Notes under the pieces: model-generated | Told to the model about the DNA's origin: nothing | The model's database searches: none | The model's input: the letters and a program-made list of their open reading frames with translations, nothing else | Shown here: positions 1 through 10,981 of the stretch, one piece after another | How positions within the stretch are numbered: the first letter of the stretch is position 1 | How the letters are laid out: every line of letters begins with the position of its first letter | Position numbers and translations under genes: made by a program | DNA from: Pseudomonas sp. PSKL.D1 | Lineage (GTDB): Bacteria; Pseudomonadota; Gammaproteobacteria; Pseudomonadales; Pseudomonadaceae | Length of the DNA: 64,000 nucleotides | Assembly (NCBI RefSeq): GCF_028898945.1 | Contig: NZ_CP118607.1 | Span: 3,520,001-3,584,000, forward strand | Reading direction: 5' to 3'

Positions 1-210
1 GTAGGCAAACCCTTCAACCGTACTCTTGGCCAGGCGCGCCTTGCCTTCATCGCTGTCGGCAACCACGAAATGCCACGGCTGCGAATTGACCGAGGACGGG
101 CTGTGGCGCAGTTGCTCCAGCAGCGCGTCGATCGTGGCCTGAGGGATCTTGCGGCCCGCGTCGTAAGCCTTGGTGGTGTAACGGCGCTTGGCCAGAGAAA
201 CGGTATCCAT
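1..210 (-). CDS. NAD(P)H nitroreductase family protein, partial (NfsB-like)
   Basis: The first 70 codons of a gene that runs off the left edge. The N-terminus reads MDTVSLAKRRYTTKAYDAGR and continues with a segment holding LRHSPSSVNSQPWHF, the FMN-contacting signature of the NfsB/dihydropteridine reductase branch of the nitroreductase fold. Such enzymes are cytosolic FMN homodimers that reduce quinones and nitro compounds with NAD(P)H. The substrate here is unknown. A LysR gene starts 105 bases away in the opposite direction and is the likely regulator. The family is clear; the physiological role is inference, and the active-site C-terminal half lies outside the window. Confidence 0.85.
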   Translation of the reverse strand, partial: MDTVSLAKRRYTTKAYDAGRKIPQATIDALLEQLRHSPSSVNSQPWHFVVADSDEGKARLAKSTVEGFAY

Positions 211-314
211 GCTGCAACTCCATTAACGGGTACGGGATTTGTGCCGCATAGTATCTTTCCTGCAAATAAGAAAAACCGGCACAATGCAGGAACACTTTCA
301 CCCCTGGAGTGAAA

Positions 315-1217
315 ATGCTCCGTATCACCGACCTCGAACTATTCGTACGCAGCAGCGCACTGGGCAGTTTCACGGCAGCCGCCCTTGAAGCCGACCTGCT
401 GCCCGGCCAGGTGGCAGCTGCCATCAAACGCCTGGAGCGCGAACTCGACGTGCGCCTGTTCGCCCGCACCACCCGCAGCCTGCGCCTGACCGCCGAAGGT
501 GAGCTGTACCTGCCCACCGCGCTCAATGTGCTGGAAAGCCTGCGTCAGGGCCGCGACAACCTGCACGGCGCCCACAGCACCTTGCGTGGCGTGCTGCAGG
601 TGTCGGCCCCTTCGGACATGGGGCGCAACATCCTGCTGCCGTGGCTCAGCGAATTTCGCCGGGGCCACCCCGACCTCAGCTTGCGCTTCTTCCTGTCCGA
701 CGAAATTGCCGACCTGTTCCGCGACCCGGTGGATGTGGCCATCCGCTACGGCCTGAACGAAGACGCCAATTACATCGCCCTGCCCCTGGCGCCGTGGAAC
801 CGCCGGGTACTGGTGGCCTCCCCCGCGTACCTGGCCCGCCATGGCCGCCCGCAGAGCGTGGATGAACTGCAACAGCACGCGTGTTTGTTGTACCTGCAGC
901 TGGGGCGTGTGTACGACAAGTGGCGGCTCGGCAACCGTGTGGTGCAGGTGAGCGGCCCACTGTTCAGCGACGACGCTGATGTGGTGCGGCGCTGGGCGCT
1001 ACTGGGTGAAGGGATTGCCTACAAGTCGTGGCTGGATGTGAGTGCCAATGTGGCAGCCGGCGAACTTGAAGTGTTGCTCCCGGCGCAACCGGGCGAGCCA
1101 ACGCCGGTGACACTGGTGTGCCCGCATCGCAAACAGCTGTCCCCAGCGGTGTCGCAACTGCACTTGTGGTTACGTGACCGGTTTGCAGCGTTGCAGCCGC
1201 CTGCACAATTGTTCTAA
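315..1217 (+). CDS. LysR family transcriptional regulator
   Basis: A 300-residue DNA-binding regulator with an N-terminal winged helix-turn-helix at about residues 1-60 (ITDLELFVRSSALGSFTAAA, then KRLERELDVRLFARTTR) and a C-terminal LysR substrate-binding domain. It belongs to the CrgA/DsdC-like group that ends without extra domains. I chose the ATG at 315 because GGAG at 306-309 sits five bases upstream; a GTG at 309 would lie on that ribosome-binding site. It is divergent from the nitroreductase gene, so control of that gene is likely but unproven. The inducer is unknown. Confidence 0.88.
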   Translation: MLRITDLELFVRSSALGSFTAAALEADLLPGQVAAAIKRLERELDVRLFARTTRSLRLTAEGELYLPTALNVLESLRQGRDNLHGAHSTLRGVLQVSAPSDMGRNILLPWLSEFRRGHPDLSLRFFLSDEIADLFRDPVDVAIRYGLNEDANYIALPLAPWNRRVLVASPAYLARHGRPQSVDELQQHACLLYLQLGRVYDKWRLGNRVVQVSGPLFSDDADVVRRWALLGEGIAYKSWLDVSANVAAGELEVLLPAQPGEPTPVTLVCPHRKQLSPAVSQLHLWLRDRFAALQPPAQLF

Positions 1218-1274
1218 ACGCCCGCCCGCGGCTGGGTTAAGGTGGAGTGCCTTACACCCGGCAGCGCAAAGACC

Positions 1275-2105
1275 ATGGCCAACTGGATCGACCTCAAGCA
1301 AGACGCCGAGTCGGGCATCGAGTCGGTCCGCGCGCATTTCGTTGGGCACGCCTACGACCCCCATTGGCACGACAGCTTTCTGGTGGGCTACACCGAACAG
1401 GGCGTGCAGCAGTTCGATTGCCGCAAGGTGCGCCACAACAGCACGCCGGGGCATGTGTTTTTGCTCGAACCTGGCGACATCCACAATGGCCAGGCCCCAA
1501 CGGCCGAGGGCTTCACCTACTCAACCCTGTACCTGGAACCGCGCTGGCTGGAAGCCGAACTGCGCGCCCTGTTCGAGCAGGCGCCCAGCGACAGCCAGCC
1601 CAGCTTCGCCGCCCTGCTGCACCATGACCCACGGCTGGCCGGGGCTACCGCGCGCGCCTTCCAGGCGGTACATGGCAAAGAACTGCGTATCGTGCGCCAA
1701 ACCGCCACCGACGACTTGCTTGGCTGCCTGACCCGCCACCTGCACTGGCGCAAACGCCTGAACCCTGACCCACGCCTGCCGCTTACCGCGCAACGGGCCC
1801 GGGACTACCTGCATGCCCATATGCACCTCGACCTCAGCCTGGACGAAGTGGCGCAGGCCTGCGGCGTCGACCGCTTCCGCCTGACCCGCGCGTTCAAGGC
1901 AGCGTTCGGCCTGGCGCCCCACGCGTACCTGATCCAGCTGCGCCTGGCCCGCGCCCGGCGCTTGCTGGCCCAGGGGCAAACACCTGCCGAGGTGGCAATG
2001 GCCCTGGGCTTTGCCGACCAAAGCCACCTGGGCCGCTGGTTCCGCCGGGCGTATCAGCTGACCCCGGCCGATTACCGCCGCCGCTGCTCAAACCTTCCAG
2101 ACTGA
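1275..2105 (+). CDS. AraC family transcriptional regulator
   Basis: A 276-residue regulator with an N-terminal cupin-like AraC-binding domain (conserved HWHDSFLVGY and LLEPGDIHNGQ) and a C-terminal double helix-turn-helix at about residues 175-270 (LDEVAQACGVDRFRLTRAFK, then AEVAMALGFADQSHLGRWFR). An in-frame GTG at 1242 would add 11 residues, but the ATG at 1275 begins where similarity to the family normally starts. The LysE-type exporter begins 49 bases downstream on the same strand, a common pairing in pseudomonads, so the regulator probably controls that exporter. The effector ligand is not evident. Confidence 0.88.
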   Translation: MANWIDLKQDAESGIESVRAHFVGHAYDPHWHDSFLVGYTEQGVQQFDCRKVRHNSTPGHVFLLEPGDIHNGQAPTAEGFTYSTLYLEPRWLEAELRALFEQAPSDSQPSFAALLHHDPRLAGATARAFQAVHGKELRIVRQTATDDLLGCLTRHLHWRKRLNPDPRLPLTAQRARDYLHAHMHLDLSLDEVAQACGVDRFRLTRAFKAAFGLAPHAYLIQLRLARARRLLAQGQTPAEVAMALGFADQSHLGRWFRRAYQLTPADYRRRCSNLPD

Positions 2106-2154
2106 CGCCGCGCGGCAGGCGAGGATGGGGCTCAGATTCATTGGAGCCTTTACC

Positions 2155-2739
2155 ATGTCGCAATCGTTGTCCGCCTTCCTGCTTTTTGCCCTGGTCGCCA
2201 GCATCAGCCCCGGCCCTACCAACCTGTTGATCCTCGCCCACGGCGCCCGAAAGGGCCTACGTGCCAGCGTCGCGCCAATCCTGGCCGGCTGTTGCGCAGC
2301 TGCGGGGGTGGTGCTGCTGGTCGGGCTGGGGCTGGGGGAATTGCTGATGCGCCATCCGCAAGCCCAACACGTGATGACCTGGGCGGGCGTGCTGTGGCTG
2401 AGCTGGCTGGCGTGGCGCATGCTGCGCAGCGCCGGGGAGCCACTGGACGTCGGCGCGGGCAAGGTGTTCAGCGCGACCAGCGCCGCCTCGTTGCAGGTGG
2501 TCAACCCCAAGGTGTGGATGATGGCGGTGGCGGTGATTGGCGTGTTTGCCGCCCCGACGCTGCCGGTGTGGCAACTGGCGCTGGCCTTCTTGCTGATTGC
2601 CCTGCCCTGCATGACCGCCTGGGCACTGCTTGGGGTGGGCAGTACCCGCTGGCTCCGGGCGCCGGGGCGGTTGCTGTGGTTCAACCGGGGGTTGGCAGGG
2701 TTGCTGCTGGTTTCGGCGTGGGCGGCGGTGTTGGGATGA
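2155..2739 (+). CDS. LysE family translocator (amino-acid exporter)
   Basis: A 194-residue inner-membrane protein with about six hydrophobic segments and the LysE/RhtB N-terminal signature SISPGPTNLLILAHGARKG. Members export amino acids or related metabolites by proton exchange; the substrate cannot be read from sequence. The start at 2155 is supported by GGAG at 2142-2145; a longer in-frame start at 2125 has no comparable ribosome-binding site. It follows an AraC regulator in the same orientation and may be its target. Confidence 0.88.
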   Translation: MSQSLSAFLLFALVASISPGPTNLLILAHGARKGLRASVAPILAGCCAAAGVVLLVGLGLGELLMRHPQAQHVMTWAGVLWLSWLAWRMLRSAGEPLDVGAGKVFSATSAASLQVVNPKVWMMAVAVIGVFAAPTLPVWQLALAFLLIALPCMTAWALLGVGSTRWLRAPGRLLWFNRGLAGLLLVSAWAAVLG

Positions 2740-2872
2740 GGGGGAAGTAGCACAAGTCGAATTTTCCTACAGCACTTTGGGAAGCCCGAAGCTCCTCGGT
2801 GAATGCATTCCTCGTTAGGGTTCAGTGGTTGGTTTTTATCGCTGAGTCCTGGATTGCCTGCGAGGAGTTTTC

Positions 2873-5713
2873 ATGACGAAATACACAAAGAATGACACGG
2901 TGCGCCGCCCCTACAAACGCGCCCTGCAACCCAACCACCCTAGCGCCCCACGCGTCGGCCAGGCCATTGCACCCCCGCCATGCGAACGCGGCATCCCGCT
3001 GTACCCCGTGCGCTACGGCATCGCCGATGAGCCGCTGGATCGCGCAACCTTCCAGACCCTCAGCGTCGACCAGTACCCACCACTGCACACCGCCAAGACC
3101 TACGGCCTGCGGCTGTTGCGCCCCGGCAGCTATGTCTACCTGTTCTACTTCCAGCATGGGCGAATGAAAACCCGCCATTACCAGGTCACCGAAGACATCC
3201 GCTTCGCGCACCTGTGGTGGACCGATCAGTGCTACACCAGCGATGCCCCGGGCAGCCACGCCGTCCCCGACATCCTGCGGGCCGCTCACCACGTGCTCGC
3301 ACCCGAAACCCACATTGCCGATACCGTCTACCTGCTGATCAGCGAAGCCCTGCTCAGCCACGCCACCCTGTGGCGCATCGAACAGGACGAAGGCGGCATC
3401 CGCAGCCAGCTCGCCACCGCCGTGCAGCCCGCCGAACTGCCCTTGCAGCCGCACGTCTTCGATGCCGCCTACGTGGGCAATGCCGTGGCTGAACTCAAGA
3501 CCAGTGGCACGACGGGAATCTTCCCGGCCTTTCCAGACGCAACCCAGCGCCTCAGTCTCATGGCCCGCTACGGCCAGGCGCTGCACAACCTGGTCTGCAA
3601 TCTGGGCCCGCAACCCGGTGTAAGCCCCCTGGCGGTAGCGCTGCATGACCCCATCGGCATCCTCAGCGAACTGCACCACCTGGCTACCCTCACCGTCGAG
3701 AGTGCCACCCGCTACACCGGCCAGCACGCGCACCGCCTGCAAAGTGCCAAGTTCATCACCGGCTACTTCAAGAACGTCGAGAAAGCCGCCGGGACCAACA
3801 CCGAAACCGCCGACACCCTCACCCGCCAACGCAAGTTGGTGGATTACGACGGGGTGATGGCATTTGAAAAGCAGTACACCCGGGAATTATCCAAGCGCAC
3901 CCTGGCCATCGATGCCCAAGTCAAGGACATCGCGGCCTGGGTGATGCATCACGAACCTGAGCACATGCTGGGCATGGCCCTCAGTACCTTCGACCTGCAG
4001 GTAAAAGCGTTCGCCGACGCCTTTGAGGCCGTGGTGTTCGATTGCCTGGGCGGGCTGGTGCATTCGGCCGAAGGCCGGCAGTGCCTGCAGCAGGTGGTGA
4101 TGGAACAACCGGAAAGGAGCCCGTTCTGGCTGGCCCTCAGCAATGGCAGTGAGCTGTTGGCCACGCGCTTTGCCGAAAAGGCCGGCGATATCACTAAGGG
4201 CGTGCTGGCGGTGGTGGACAACTACCTGCAGGAGTACGCCGCGACCCCCGCCACCAACGCTCTGCTCGGGCTACTGCAGGCACTGCCGGCGGGGCATCGG
4301 GCGGATGTGCTGGTGCCGCGGTTGAAGCACGTGCTGGAGATCCGCTTCGCGGCCACGATTGTGCTGCATGAAATAACAGTGGCGGACTTGATGCGTCAGG
4401 CGCGGGAGTTTCAGCGGGGTAATGCGCCGGGGAAAGAATATTTGAAAACGTGGAAGCTGCCGGCGCCGAAAATGGCGCAATTTGCGTTCACGGCGCGGGT
4501 GCATGTTTATGAGTTGGTAAAGGTTGGGGAGACGACCTATCAGAGCGTCGAGGGGGCTGAGTTCGGTAATGCAAGCGGTCAGGCGCGTAAGAGCGTAGGG
4601 AATGTATTTGCAGGTATGCATAGCATGATCACCGCTGGTTTGGGTCCATCGCTGGCTGGTATCGGCGGATACCTAGCGATTACCAGCTTCTCCAGTGCAA
4701 TCAAGAGAGCCCGCCAAGAGAGCAGCACTTTCTTGGAGATCGGGGATTTAGCAGGCGCCACCGCGGCTCTGATCGGTGCTGGCATTGAGGCGACAGCGAC
4801 AGCAATTGCCATCGGCGCACAGGCATCTGGAAGAGGCGCTTTAACAATTGCTGCCAAGTATATTTCCGCCAAATATGGTGTTTCGATATTTGGTGCAGGC
4901 GGCGCCGGAATAATATCAATAGTGGATAGCATCAGAGGCTTAAGTGCTATTCGAGACAACAATCCCGAACAAGCCAGAATCTATTTTGGCTCCGCTGTGG
5001 CAGGAGGTGTGATGGCCCTGGCTACATGGGCAGGCGGCACTGCGACGGCGGCAGGAGCGCTTAGTGGATCTGCGGTTGCGGTGCTCGGCCTGACCCCACT
5101 GGGGTGGGCGGTGGTCGCGATTATAGCGCTAGGCATTGGCATTGCCTTCATGTACGGCGTAGACATGACCAAGCATGGCCCGGTCGATATCTGGCTTAAG
5201 CACAGCGCATGGGGCCAGCACTACAAGCACTACACCCATCAACAGGAGCTGGATGCAATACACAGCTTGTATTACCGCCCTCGCATTGCCGTCGACTGGC
5301 AGCAAACATCGGGGTTCAGGGTCGGCGCGCTGCATATCAACTACCAGCTCCCCTTTACAGATACTCCTTCAAAGGCGACGTTCCACACGCGAATGTCTTT
5401 CAATCGAGACCACCGAACGCTCACACAAGTGAACGGACCTCTGGTTCATGATGCGAGCGCCAGAGCATTCGACCCTGACCATGAATGCCTGGTGACACCG
5501 ACGTATCACGCCGGGAAGCCTAGCGGCTGGACAATCCAAATGCATCAATCTGTAAAAGTACATTTCGAGTTCATATTCATCCCGAATGCGGACCAACCAG
5601 AACTTCACTTCCTTCAGCCAGGGGCGCCCACCCCACTGGAGTTTAAATCTGCAAACCTGTTTTCAGAACCTGTCGACCCCGCCCAGCTTGAGCCCATTCA
5701 GGGGCAAAAATGA
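2873..5713 (+). CDS. T6SS effector of the VasX / BTH_I2691 type
   Basis: A 946-residue protein with the N-terminal region typical of VasX-like type VI effectors: residues about 35-175 hold CERGIPLYPVRYGIAD, the tract LRPGSYVYLFY and HLWWTDQCYTSD. Residues about 575-765 contain several glycine/alanine-rich hydrophobic segments, consistent with membrane insertion or pore formation in a target cell. The C-terminal 180 residues are soluble and less conserved. AGGAG at 2862-2866 precedes the ATG. Base composition falls from about nucleotide 4360 onward, so the toxin half looks acquired. The next gene overlaps by four bases. No VgrG, Hcp or sheath gene is nearby, so it is an orphan effector. Family assignment is from remembered motifs; activity is inference. 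Confidence 0.78.
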   Translation: MTKYTKNDTVRRPYKRALQPNHPSAPRVGQAIAPPPCERGIPLYPVRYGIADEPLDRATFQTLSVDQYPPLHTAKTYGLRLLRPGSYVYLFYFQHGRMKTRHYQVTEDIRFAHLWWTDQCYTSDAPGSHAVPDILRAAHHVLAPETHIADTVYLLISEALLSHATLWRIEQDEGGIRSQLATAVQPAELPLQPHVFDAAYVGNAVAELKTSGTTGIFPAFPDATQRLSLMARYGQALHNLVCNLGPQPGVSPLAVALHDPIGILSELHHLATLTVESATRYTGQHAHRLQSAKFITGYFKNVEKAAGTNTETADTLTRQRKLVDYDGVMAFEKQYTRELSKRTLAIDAQVKDIAAWVMHHEPEHMLGMALSTFDLQVKAFADAFEAVVFDCLGGLVHSAEGRQCLQQVVMEQPERSPFWLALSNGSELLATRFAEKAGDITKGVLAVVDNYLQEYAATPATNALLGLLQALPAGHRADVLVPRLKHVLEIRFAATIVLHEITVADLMRQAREFQRGNAPGKEYLKTWKLPAPKMAQFAFTARVHVYELVKVGETTYQSVEGAEFGNASGQARKSVGNVFAGMHSMITAGLGPSLAGIGGYLAITSFSSAIKRARQESSTFLEIGDLAGATAALIGAGIEATATAIAIGAQASGRGALTIAAKYISAKYGVSIFGAGGAGIISIVDSIRGLSAIRDNNPEQARIYFGSAVAGGVMALATWAGGTATAAGALSGSAVAVLGLTPLGWAVVAIIALGIGIAFMYGVDMTKHGPVDIWLKHSAWGQHYKHYTHQQELDAIHSLYYRPRIAVDWQQTSGFRVGALHINYQLPFTDTPSKATFHTRMSFNRDHRTLTQVNGPLVHDASARAFDPDHECLVTPTYHAGKPSGWTIQMHQSVKVHFEFIFIPNADQPELHFLQPGAPTPLEFKSANLFSEPVDPAQLEPIQGQK

Positions 5714-6645
5714 AAATAAAACGATTACCCAAAAGGCTCAGATTCGCAGGTACAAAGCTGCATCATGGCCTCCACCAGCGTATTGCACCACAGCCAGACG
5801 GCGTACGTCGCGTCAATGAAACATGCGTTGAACTGGAGACGTATGCGAACCTGGTTCAAAGCGCAAGTGCAGGCTTCATTGGTGTCTCAGTCTTGGCCTC
5901 TCTGATTACCGCAATCATCATCGCGGCTTTAGTGGGCACGGACGCCAAGACATTGATGGGCATTTTTATCTGGAGTCCAGCCTTACCCTGTTTCGCCGTA
6001 CTCTTCTACTTCGCCAGTGGTGCCCATCGTTGCCGCGGTGCGTTCATTCGCATCAACCGCAATACACGCAAGCTCTACTTTATCAACCCCAAAAAACCTG
6101 AACGGATGCATGTAATGGACTGGGATCATGTTGAAGGCATTGCCGGATTCATTCCCATTGTTACATCGCACGGTTACACCTCACGCCACCCGCTCTATCT
6201 GCTGAGCGTTGATCATGCGATGGCCCCCCCTACTGAGATTTGCATTGCCTGCGGTAACCTGGGGGTCATTGATGGAGATCGTTCAGCGCGCATGCTTTGG
6301 ACTTACCTGCAATGGTTCATGGCAAAGGGGCTCGAAGGCCTACCTGAGCCTCCTCCATTGAAGACGAAACCAAGTCGACGTGAAGCGTCTATCCAACCTT
6401 ATCGGGAGTGGGTTACAGGGTTAAGAAAGGAACTTGGAAAACCTTACGGCTGGCTATGGTCTCCCATTTCAGTCCCAGTTTGGTTGTTTTTGTTATTCTT
6501 CAATGCATATCCCGACAGCGTTGAAGCATGGATTCAGTACAATGTTCCTTACGCTGCTTTCCCTCGGGAAAATGATGTCCTCTGTGGCTTTGCTGAAAAC
6601 CGCAGATCCGTCACATGCGGAAAAGGCGTCAAGCTGGAACAATAG
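5710..6645 (+). CDS. DUF6708 domain membrane protein, putative partner/immunity of the VasX-like effector
   Basis: A 311-residue protein starting inside the effector stop codon (ATGA overlap), which implies translational coupling. Two close hydrophobic segments lie at about residues 48-100 (ASAGFIGVSVLASLITAIII and IFIWSPALPCFAVLFYFASG). They are followed by the DUF6708 hallmark INRNTRKLYFINPKKP and DWDHVEG, and a last hydrophobic stretch near residue 255. DUF6708 proteins are found next to T6SS effectors of this type and are usually taken as immunity or accessory proteins; that role is inferred here from gene order. GC content is lower than in neighbouring core genes. Confidence 0.7.
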   Translation: MKIKRLPKRLRFAGTKLHHGLHQRIAPQPDGVRRVNETCVELETYANLVQSASAGFIGVSVLASLITAIIIAALVGTDAKTLMGIFIWSPALPCFAVLFYFASGAHRCRGAFIRINRNTRKLYFINPKKPERMHVMDWDHVEGIAGFIPIVTSHGYTSRHPLYLLSVDHAMAPPTEICIACGNLGVIDGDRSARMLWTYLQWFMAKGLEGLPEPPPLKTKPSRREASIQPYREWVTGLRKELGKPYGWLWSPISVPVWLFLLFFNAYPDSVEAWIQYNVPYAAFPRENDVLCGFAENRRSVTCGKGVKLEQ

Positions 6646-6752
6646 TGCATCTCGCACTGCCCGACGCCCCAGTACCCGGAGATAGGGAGGATGCATCAAT
6701 TGCCACTTCGCGGGCTGGCTTCACCCCCCGCGAAGAACGCATCAATCAACAA

Positions 6753-8206
<1,454 letters not shown>

Positions 8207-8229
8207 AAGTTTTGCGCAACCTTTGGGAT

Positions 8230-9282
8230 TCAGCCCTGCAGCGTGGCCATGTCGATCACGAACCGGTACTTCACATCACCCGCGATCATGCGCTCATACG
8301 CCTGGTTGATATTACGGATGTCCAGCAGTTCGATGTCGCAACGAATGTCATGCGCGGCACAGAAGTCCAGCACTTCCTGGGTTTCGGCAATGCCCCCGAT
8401 CAACGAGCCGGCCAATACCCGGCGTTTCATCACCAGGTTGGCGGCGTGCACGGCCGGGTCGATCGGCTCGATCAGGCCTACCAGAATGTGCACACCATCA
8501 AACTTGAGGGTTTCCAGGTACGGGTTGAGGTCGTGCTGCACCGGGATGGTGTCGAGCAGGAAGTCAAAGCGGCCGGCGGCGGCGCGCATCTGCTCGGCAT
8601 CGGTGGACACGATCACATGGTCCGCACCCTGGCGGCGCGCCTCGTCGGCCTTGGCCTGGGAGCGGGTGAACAGGGTCACTTCGGCGCCCAGCGCCTTGGC
8701 CAGCTTGATGCCCATGTGGCCCAGGCCGCCCATGCCGAGAATGCCGACCTTGTGGCCAGGGCCAACGCCATGGTGCTTGAGCGGCGAGTAGGTGGTGATG
8801 CCCGCGCACAGAATAGGCGCTGCGCTGGCCAGGTCCATGCCTGCCGGGATGCGCACCACGAAATGCTCGCTGACCACGATGCTGTTGGAATAACCGCCCA
8901 TGGTGTTGCTGCCATCAACCCGGTCAGGGGTGGCGTAGGTCATGGTCGGGCCTTCCAGGCAGTATTGCTCCAGGTCCTTGGCGCAGGCTTCGCAGTGGCG
9001 GCACGAGTCGACCATGCAGCCCACGCCGACCAGGTCGCCGACCTTGTGCGTGGTCACTTTGTCGCCCACCGCCGTGACGCGGCCGATGATCTCGTGGCCT
9101 GGCATCAGCGGGTAAACGGCGATGCCCCATTCGTTGCGGGCCTGGTGGATGTCGGAATGGCACACGCCACAGTAGAGGATCTCGATGGCCACGTCGTCCG
9201 GGCGCGGGCTGCGACGCTCGAAGGTCATGGGGGCCAGCGGGCTGGACGGGGTTTGAGCGGCATAACCAATGGCGGTGTACAT
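8230..9282 (-). CDS. Zinc-dependent NAD(P) alcohol dehydrogenase (YahK/cinnamyl-alcohol-dehydrogenase-like)
   Basis: A 350-residue medium-chain dehydrogenase. Visible features are the catalytic zinc ligands in YCGVCHSDIHQ and PGHEIIG, four structural-zinc cysteines in SCRHCEACAKDLEQYC, and the dinucleotide motif GMGGLGHMGIKLAK. These place it in the YahK/CAD subgroup that reduces a broad range of aldehydes with NADPH. The start MYTAIGYAAQ at 9282 is the family start; a longer frame to 9402 adds 40 atypical residues. An AraC regulator begins 145 bases away on the other strand and probably controls it. Confidence 0.92.
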   Translation of the reverse strand: MYTAIGYAAQTPSSPLAPMTFERRSPRPDDVAIEILYCGVCHSDIHQARNEWGIAVYPLMPGHEIIGRVTAVGDKVTTHKVGDLVGVGCMVDSCRHCEACAKDLEQYCLEGPTMTYATPDRVDGSNTMGGYSNSIVVSEHFVVRIPAGMDLASAAPILCAGITTYSPLKHHGVGPGHKVGILGMGGLGHMGIKLAKALGAEVTLFTRSQAKADEARRQGADHVIVSTDAEQMRAAAGRFDFLLDTIPVQHDLNPYLETLKFDGVHILVGLIEPIDPAVHAANLVMKRRVLAGSLIGGIAETQEVLDFCAAHDIRCDIELLDIRNINQAYERMIAGDVKYRFVIDMATLQG

Positions 9283-9426
9283 GCAGGGCCTCATGAAGAA
9301 GTGAAACGATTCAGGCGGCGCATTCTGCGCGCCATCACCTACGCTGCCCACGGCAGATTCTCCGGCATGCATGCCTGATCCTCCGAACCTTGCCCTGGCC
9401 ATCTGGCGTTACACCTTCAATCTGCG

Positions 9427-10368
9427 ATGATGCAACTGTCTGATTCTCTGCCCTGGTTCATCATGCAGCTCACCCGCCACGTCGACGCCAATGCCACGCT
9501 GTGCACGCTCATCCGCAGCCTCGCCACCCGCCCGGGGTTCGTGCCCACGCACCTGCCCCAAGTGCAGGTACTCAGCTGGGACCATTACGTGGCCAGTAGC
9601 CCGCAAATTTATGAGCCAAGCCTGATGATCCTGGCCCAGGGCAGCAAACTGGCGCGCCTTGGGCCGCGCACGCTGGAGTACGGCGCCGGTCACTACCTGG
9701 TGCAGGCACTGTCCGTGCCGTTCATGTGCGAAACTTTTGCCACTGCCGATGCACCGCTGCTGGGTGTGGCGGTAGACATCGACCGCGCGGTGCTGGGCGA
9801 ACTGGTCCAGAGCATGGAGCTGGCACCCGACCCTGGCGTGCAGGCGCAAACGCCCCAATCCATGACCTCGGCAGCGCTGGACGCGGCGATGCGCGACAGT
9901 GTGGAACGCCTGTTGCGCTGCCTGCAAAACCCGGTGGACGCCAAGGTGCTCGGGCCGGCACGTGTGCGTGAAGTGCTGTATACCGCCCTGCGCGGCCCGC
10001 AAGCCGGGGTATTGCGCGCACTGGTCGAACAGCAAGGCCATTTCGCCCGCATCGGCGCCGCCCTCGCCTACTTGCGCGAGCACTACACCGAACCCTTGAG
10101 CGTCGAGGCCTTGGCGGCCTGCGCCAACATGAGCGTGTCGACCTTCCACGAACACTTCAAACGCTGCACCGACATGGCGCCGATGCAGTACCTCAAGCGC
10201 CTGCGCCTGCTTAAAGCACAACAGATGCTGATCGGTGAAGGGCTGGGCGTGGCGCAAACGGCGCACCGTGTGGGCTACCAGAGCACGTCGCAGTTCAGCC
10301 GCGAGTACAAACGCCAATTCGCGCGCAGCCCGGGGGACGAGCTGCCGTATCAGAGTTTGCCTGTCTAA
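9427..10368 (+). CDS. AraC family regulator with AraC_N domain
   Basis: A 313-residue regulator with the AraC-type N-terminal domain at about residues 40-195 (YEPSLMILAQGSKLARLG, LLGVAVDIDR) and an AraC helix-turn-helix at about 215-310 (LSVEALAACANMSVSTFHEH, VGYQSTSQFSREYKRQF). This subgroup is often divergent from YahK-like aldehyde reductases, as it is here. Several starts are possible (9427, 9430, 9463) and none has a convincing ribosome-binding site. Regulation of the dehydrogenase gene is inference from gene order. Confidence 0.88.
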   Translation: MMQLSDSLPWFIMQLTRHVDANATLCTLIRSLATRPGFVPTHLPQVQVLSWDHYVASSPQIYEPSLMILAQGSKLARLGPRTLEYGAGHYLVQALSVPFMCETFATADAPLLGVAVDIDRAVLGELVQSMELAPDPGVQAQTPQSMTSAALDAAMRDSVERLLRCLQNPVDAKVLGPARVREVLYTALRGPQAGVLRALVEQQGHFARIGAALAYLREHYTEPLSVEALAACANMSVSTFHEHFKRCTDMAPMQYLKRLRLLKAQQMLIGEGLGVAQTAHRVGYQSTSQFSREYKRQFARSPGDELPYQSLPV

Positions 10369-10384
10369 CCCTGGCCTGCCGGGG

Positions 10385-10981
10385 CTACTGGCGCTCAACC
10401 ATCGCGACGATGGCTGCGCTCAACTCTTGCTTTGCCTGCTCTGGTGGCAGCTCTCCCACCGCAGCCGCCTGTGACAGCGCCTCTGCAGCCCCCACCAACA
10501 GGCGCATGCCCGCCTTGCCGATCGTGCCGCTGGGGGCAAACGCTGCAAGCGCGTGGTGGCAGCGGTCCAGAAACGGCTGCTCATAATCGCGCTTGAGGGC
10601 CTCCAGCTCCGGCGAACCTGCCAGCGCGGCCGATACCCCCGGCATTTCCCGCCCCTGGCTCATCACACAATCCACATAGGCCTGGGCAATCACCCCGGCA
10701 CGGCTGGCCAGGCTCGCCTCGCAACACTTGAGCGCCTCATCGAGCATCAGCGACTGGCGCGCGTCGTAATCCTGGTACAACGCCGCGAGCAACCCGGTGC
10801 GCGTTTCAAAATGGTCGTACACCACGGGTTTGGTGACCCCGGCCTGTTCCGCCAGATACCCCAGGCTGAGGGCATCAGTGCCCTCTTCGCGCACCAGCCC
10901 CCACGCCACATCGAGTAATTGTCGGCGCCTTAGATCACGGGAAAGACGCTTGCGCGGCACAACCTTTTCATCACTTGACAT
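10385..10981 (-). CDS. TetR/AcrR family transcriptional repressor
   Basis: A 198-residue regulator with an N-terminal TetR helix-turn-helix at about residues 15-62 (RRRQLLDVAWGLVREEGTDA, then EQAGVTKPVVYDHF) and a variable ligand-binding region. It is divergent from a flavoprotein gene, and the shared intergenic region carries repeated TAACTTACC boxes. Autoregulation and repression of the flavoprotein gene are therefore likely. The ligand is unknown. Confidence 0.9.
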   Translation of the reverse strand: MSSDEKVVPRKRLSRDLRRRQLLDVAWGLVREEGTDALSLGYLAEQAGVTKPVVYDHFETRTGLLAALYQDYDARQSLMLDEALKCCEASLASRAGVIAQAYVDCVMSQGREMPGVSAALAGSPELEALKRDYEQPFLDRCHHALAAFAPSGTIGKAGMRLLVGAAEALSQAAAVGELPPEQAKQELSAAIVAMVERQ

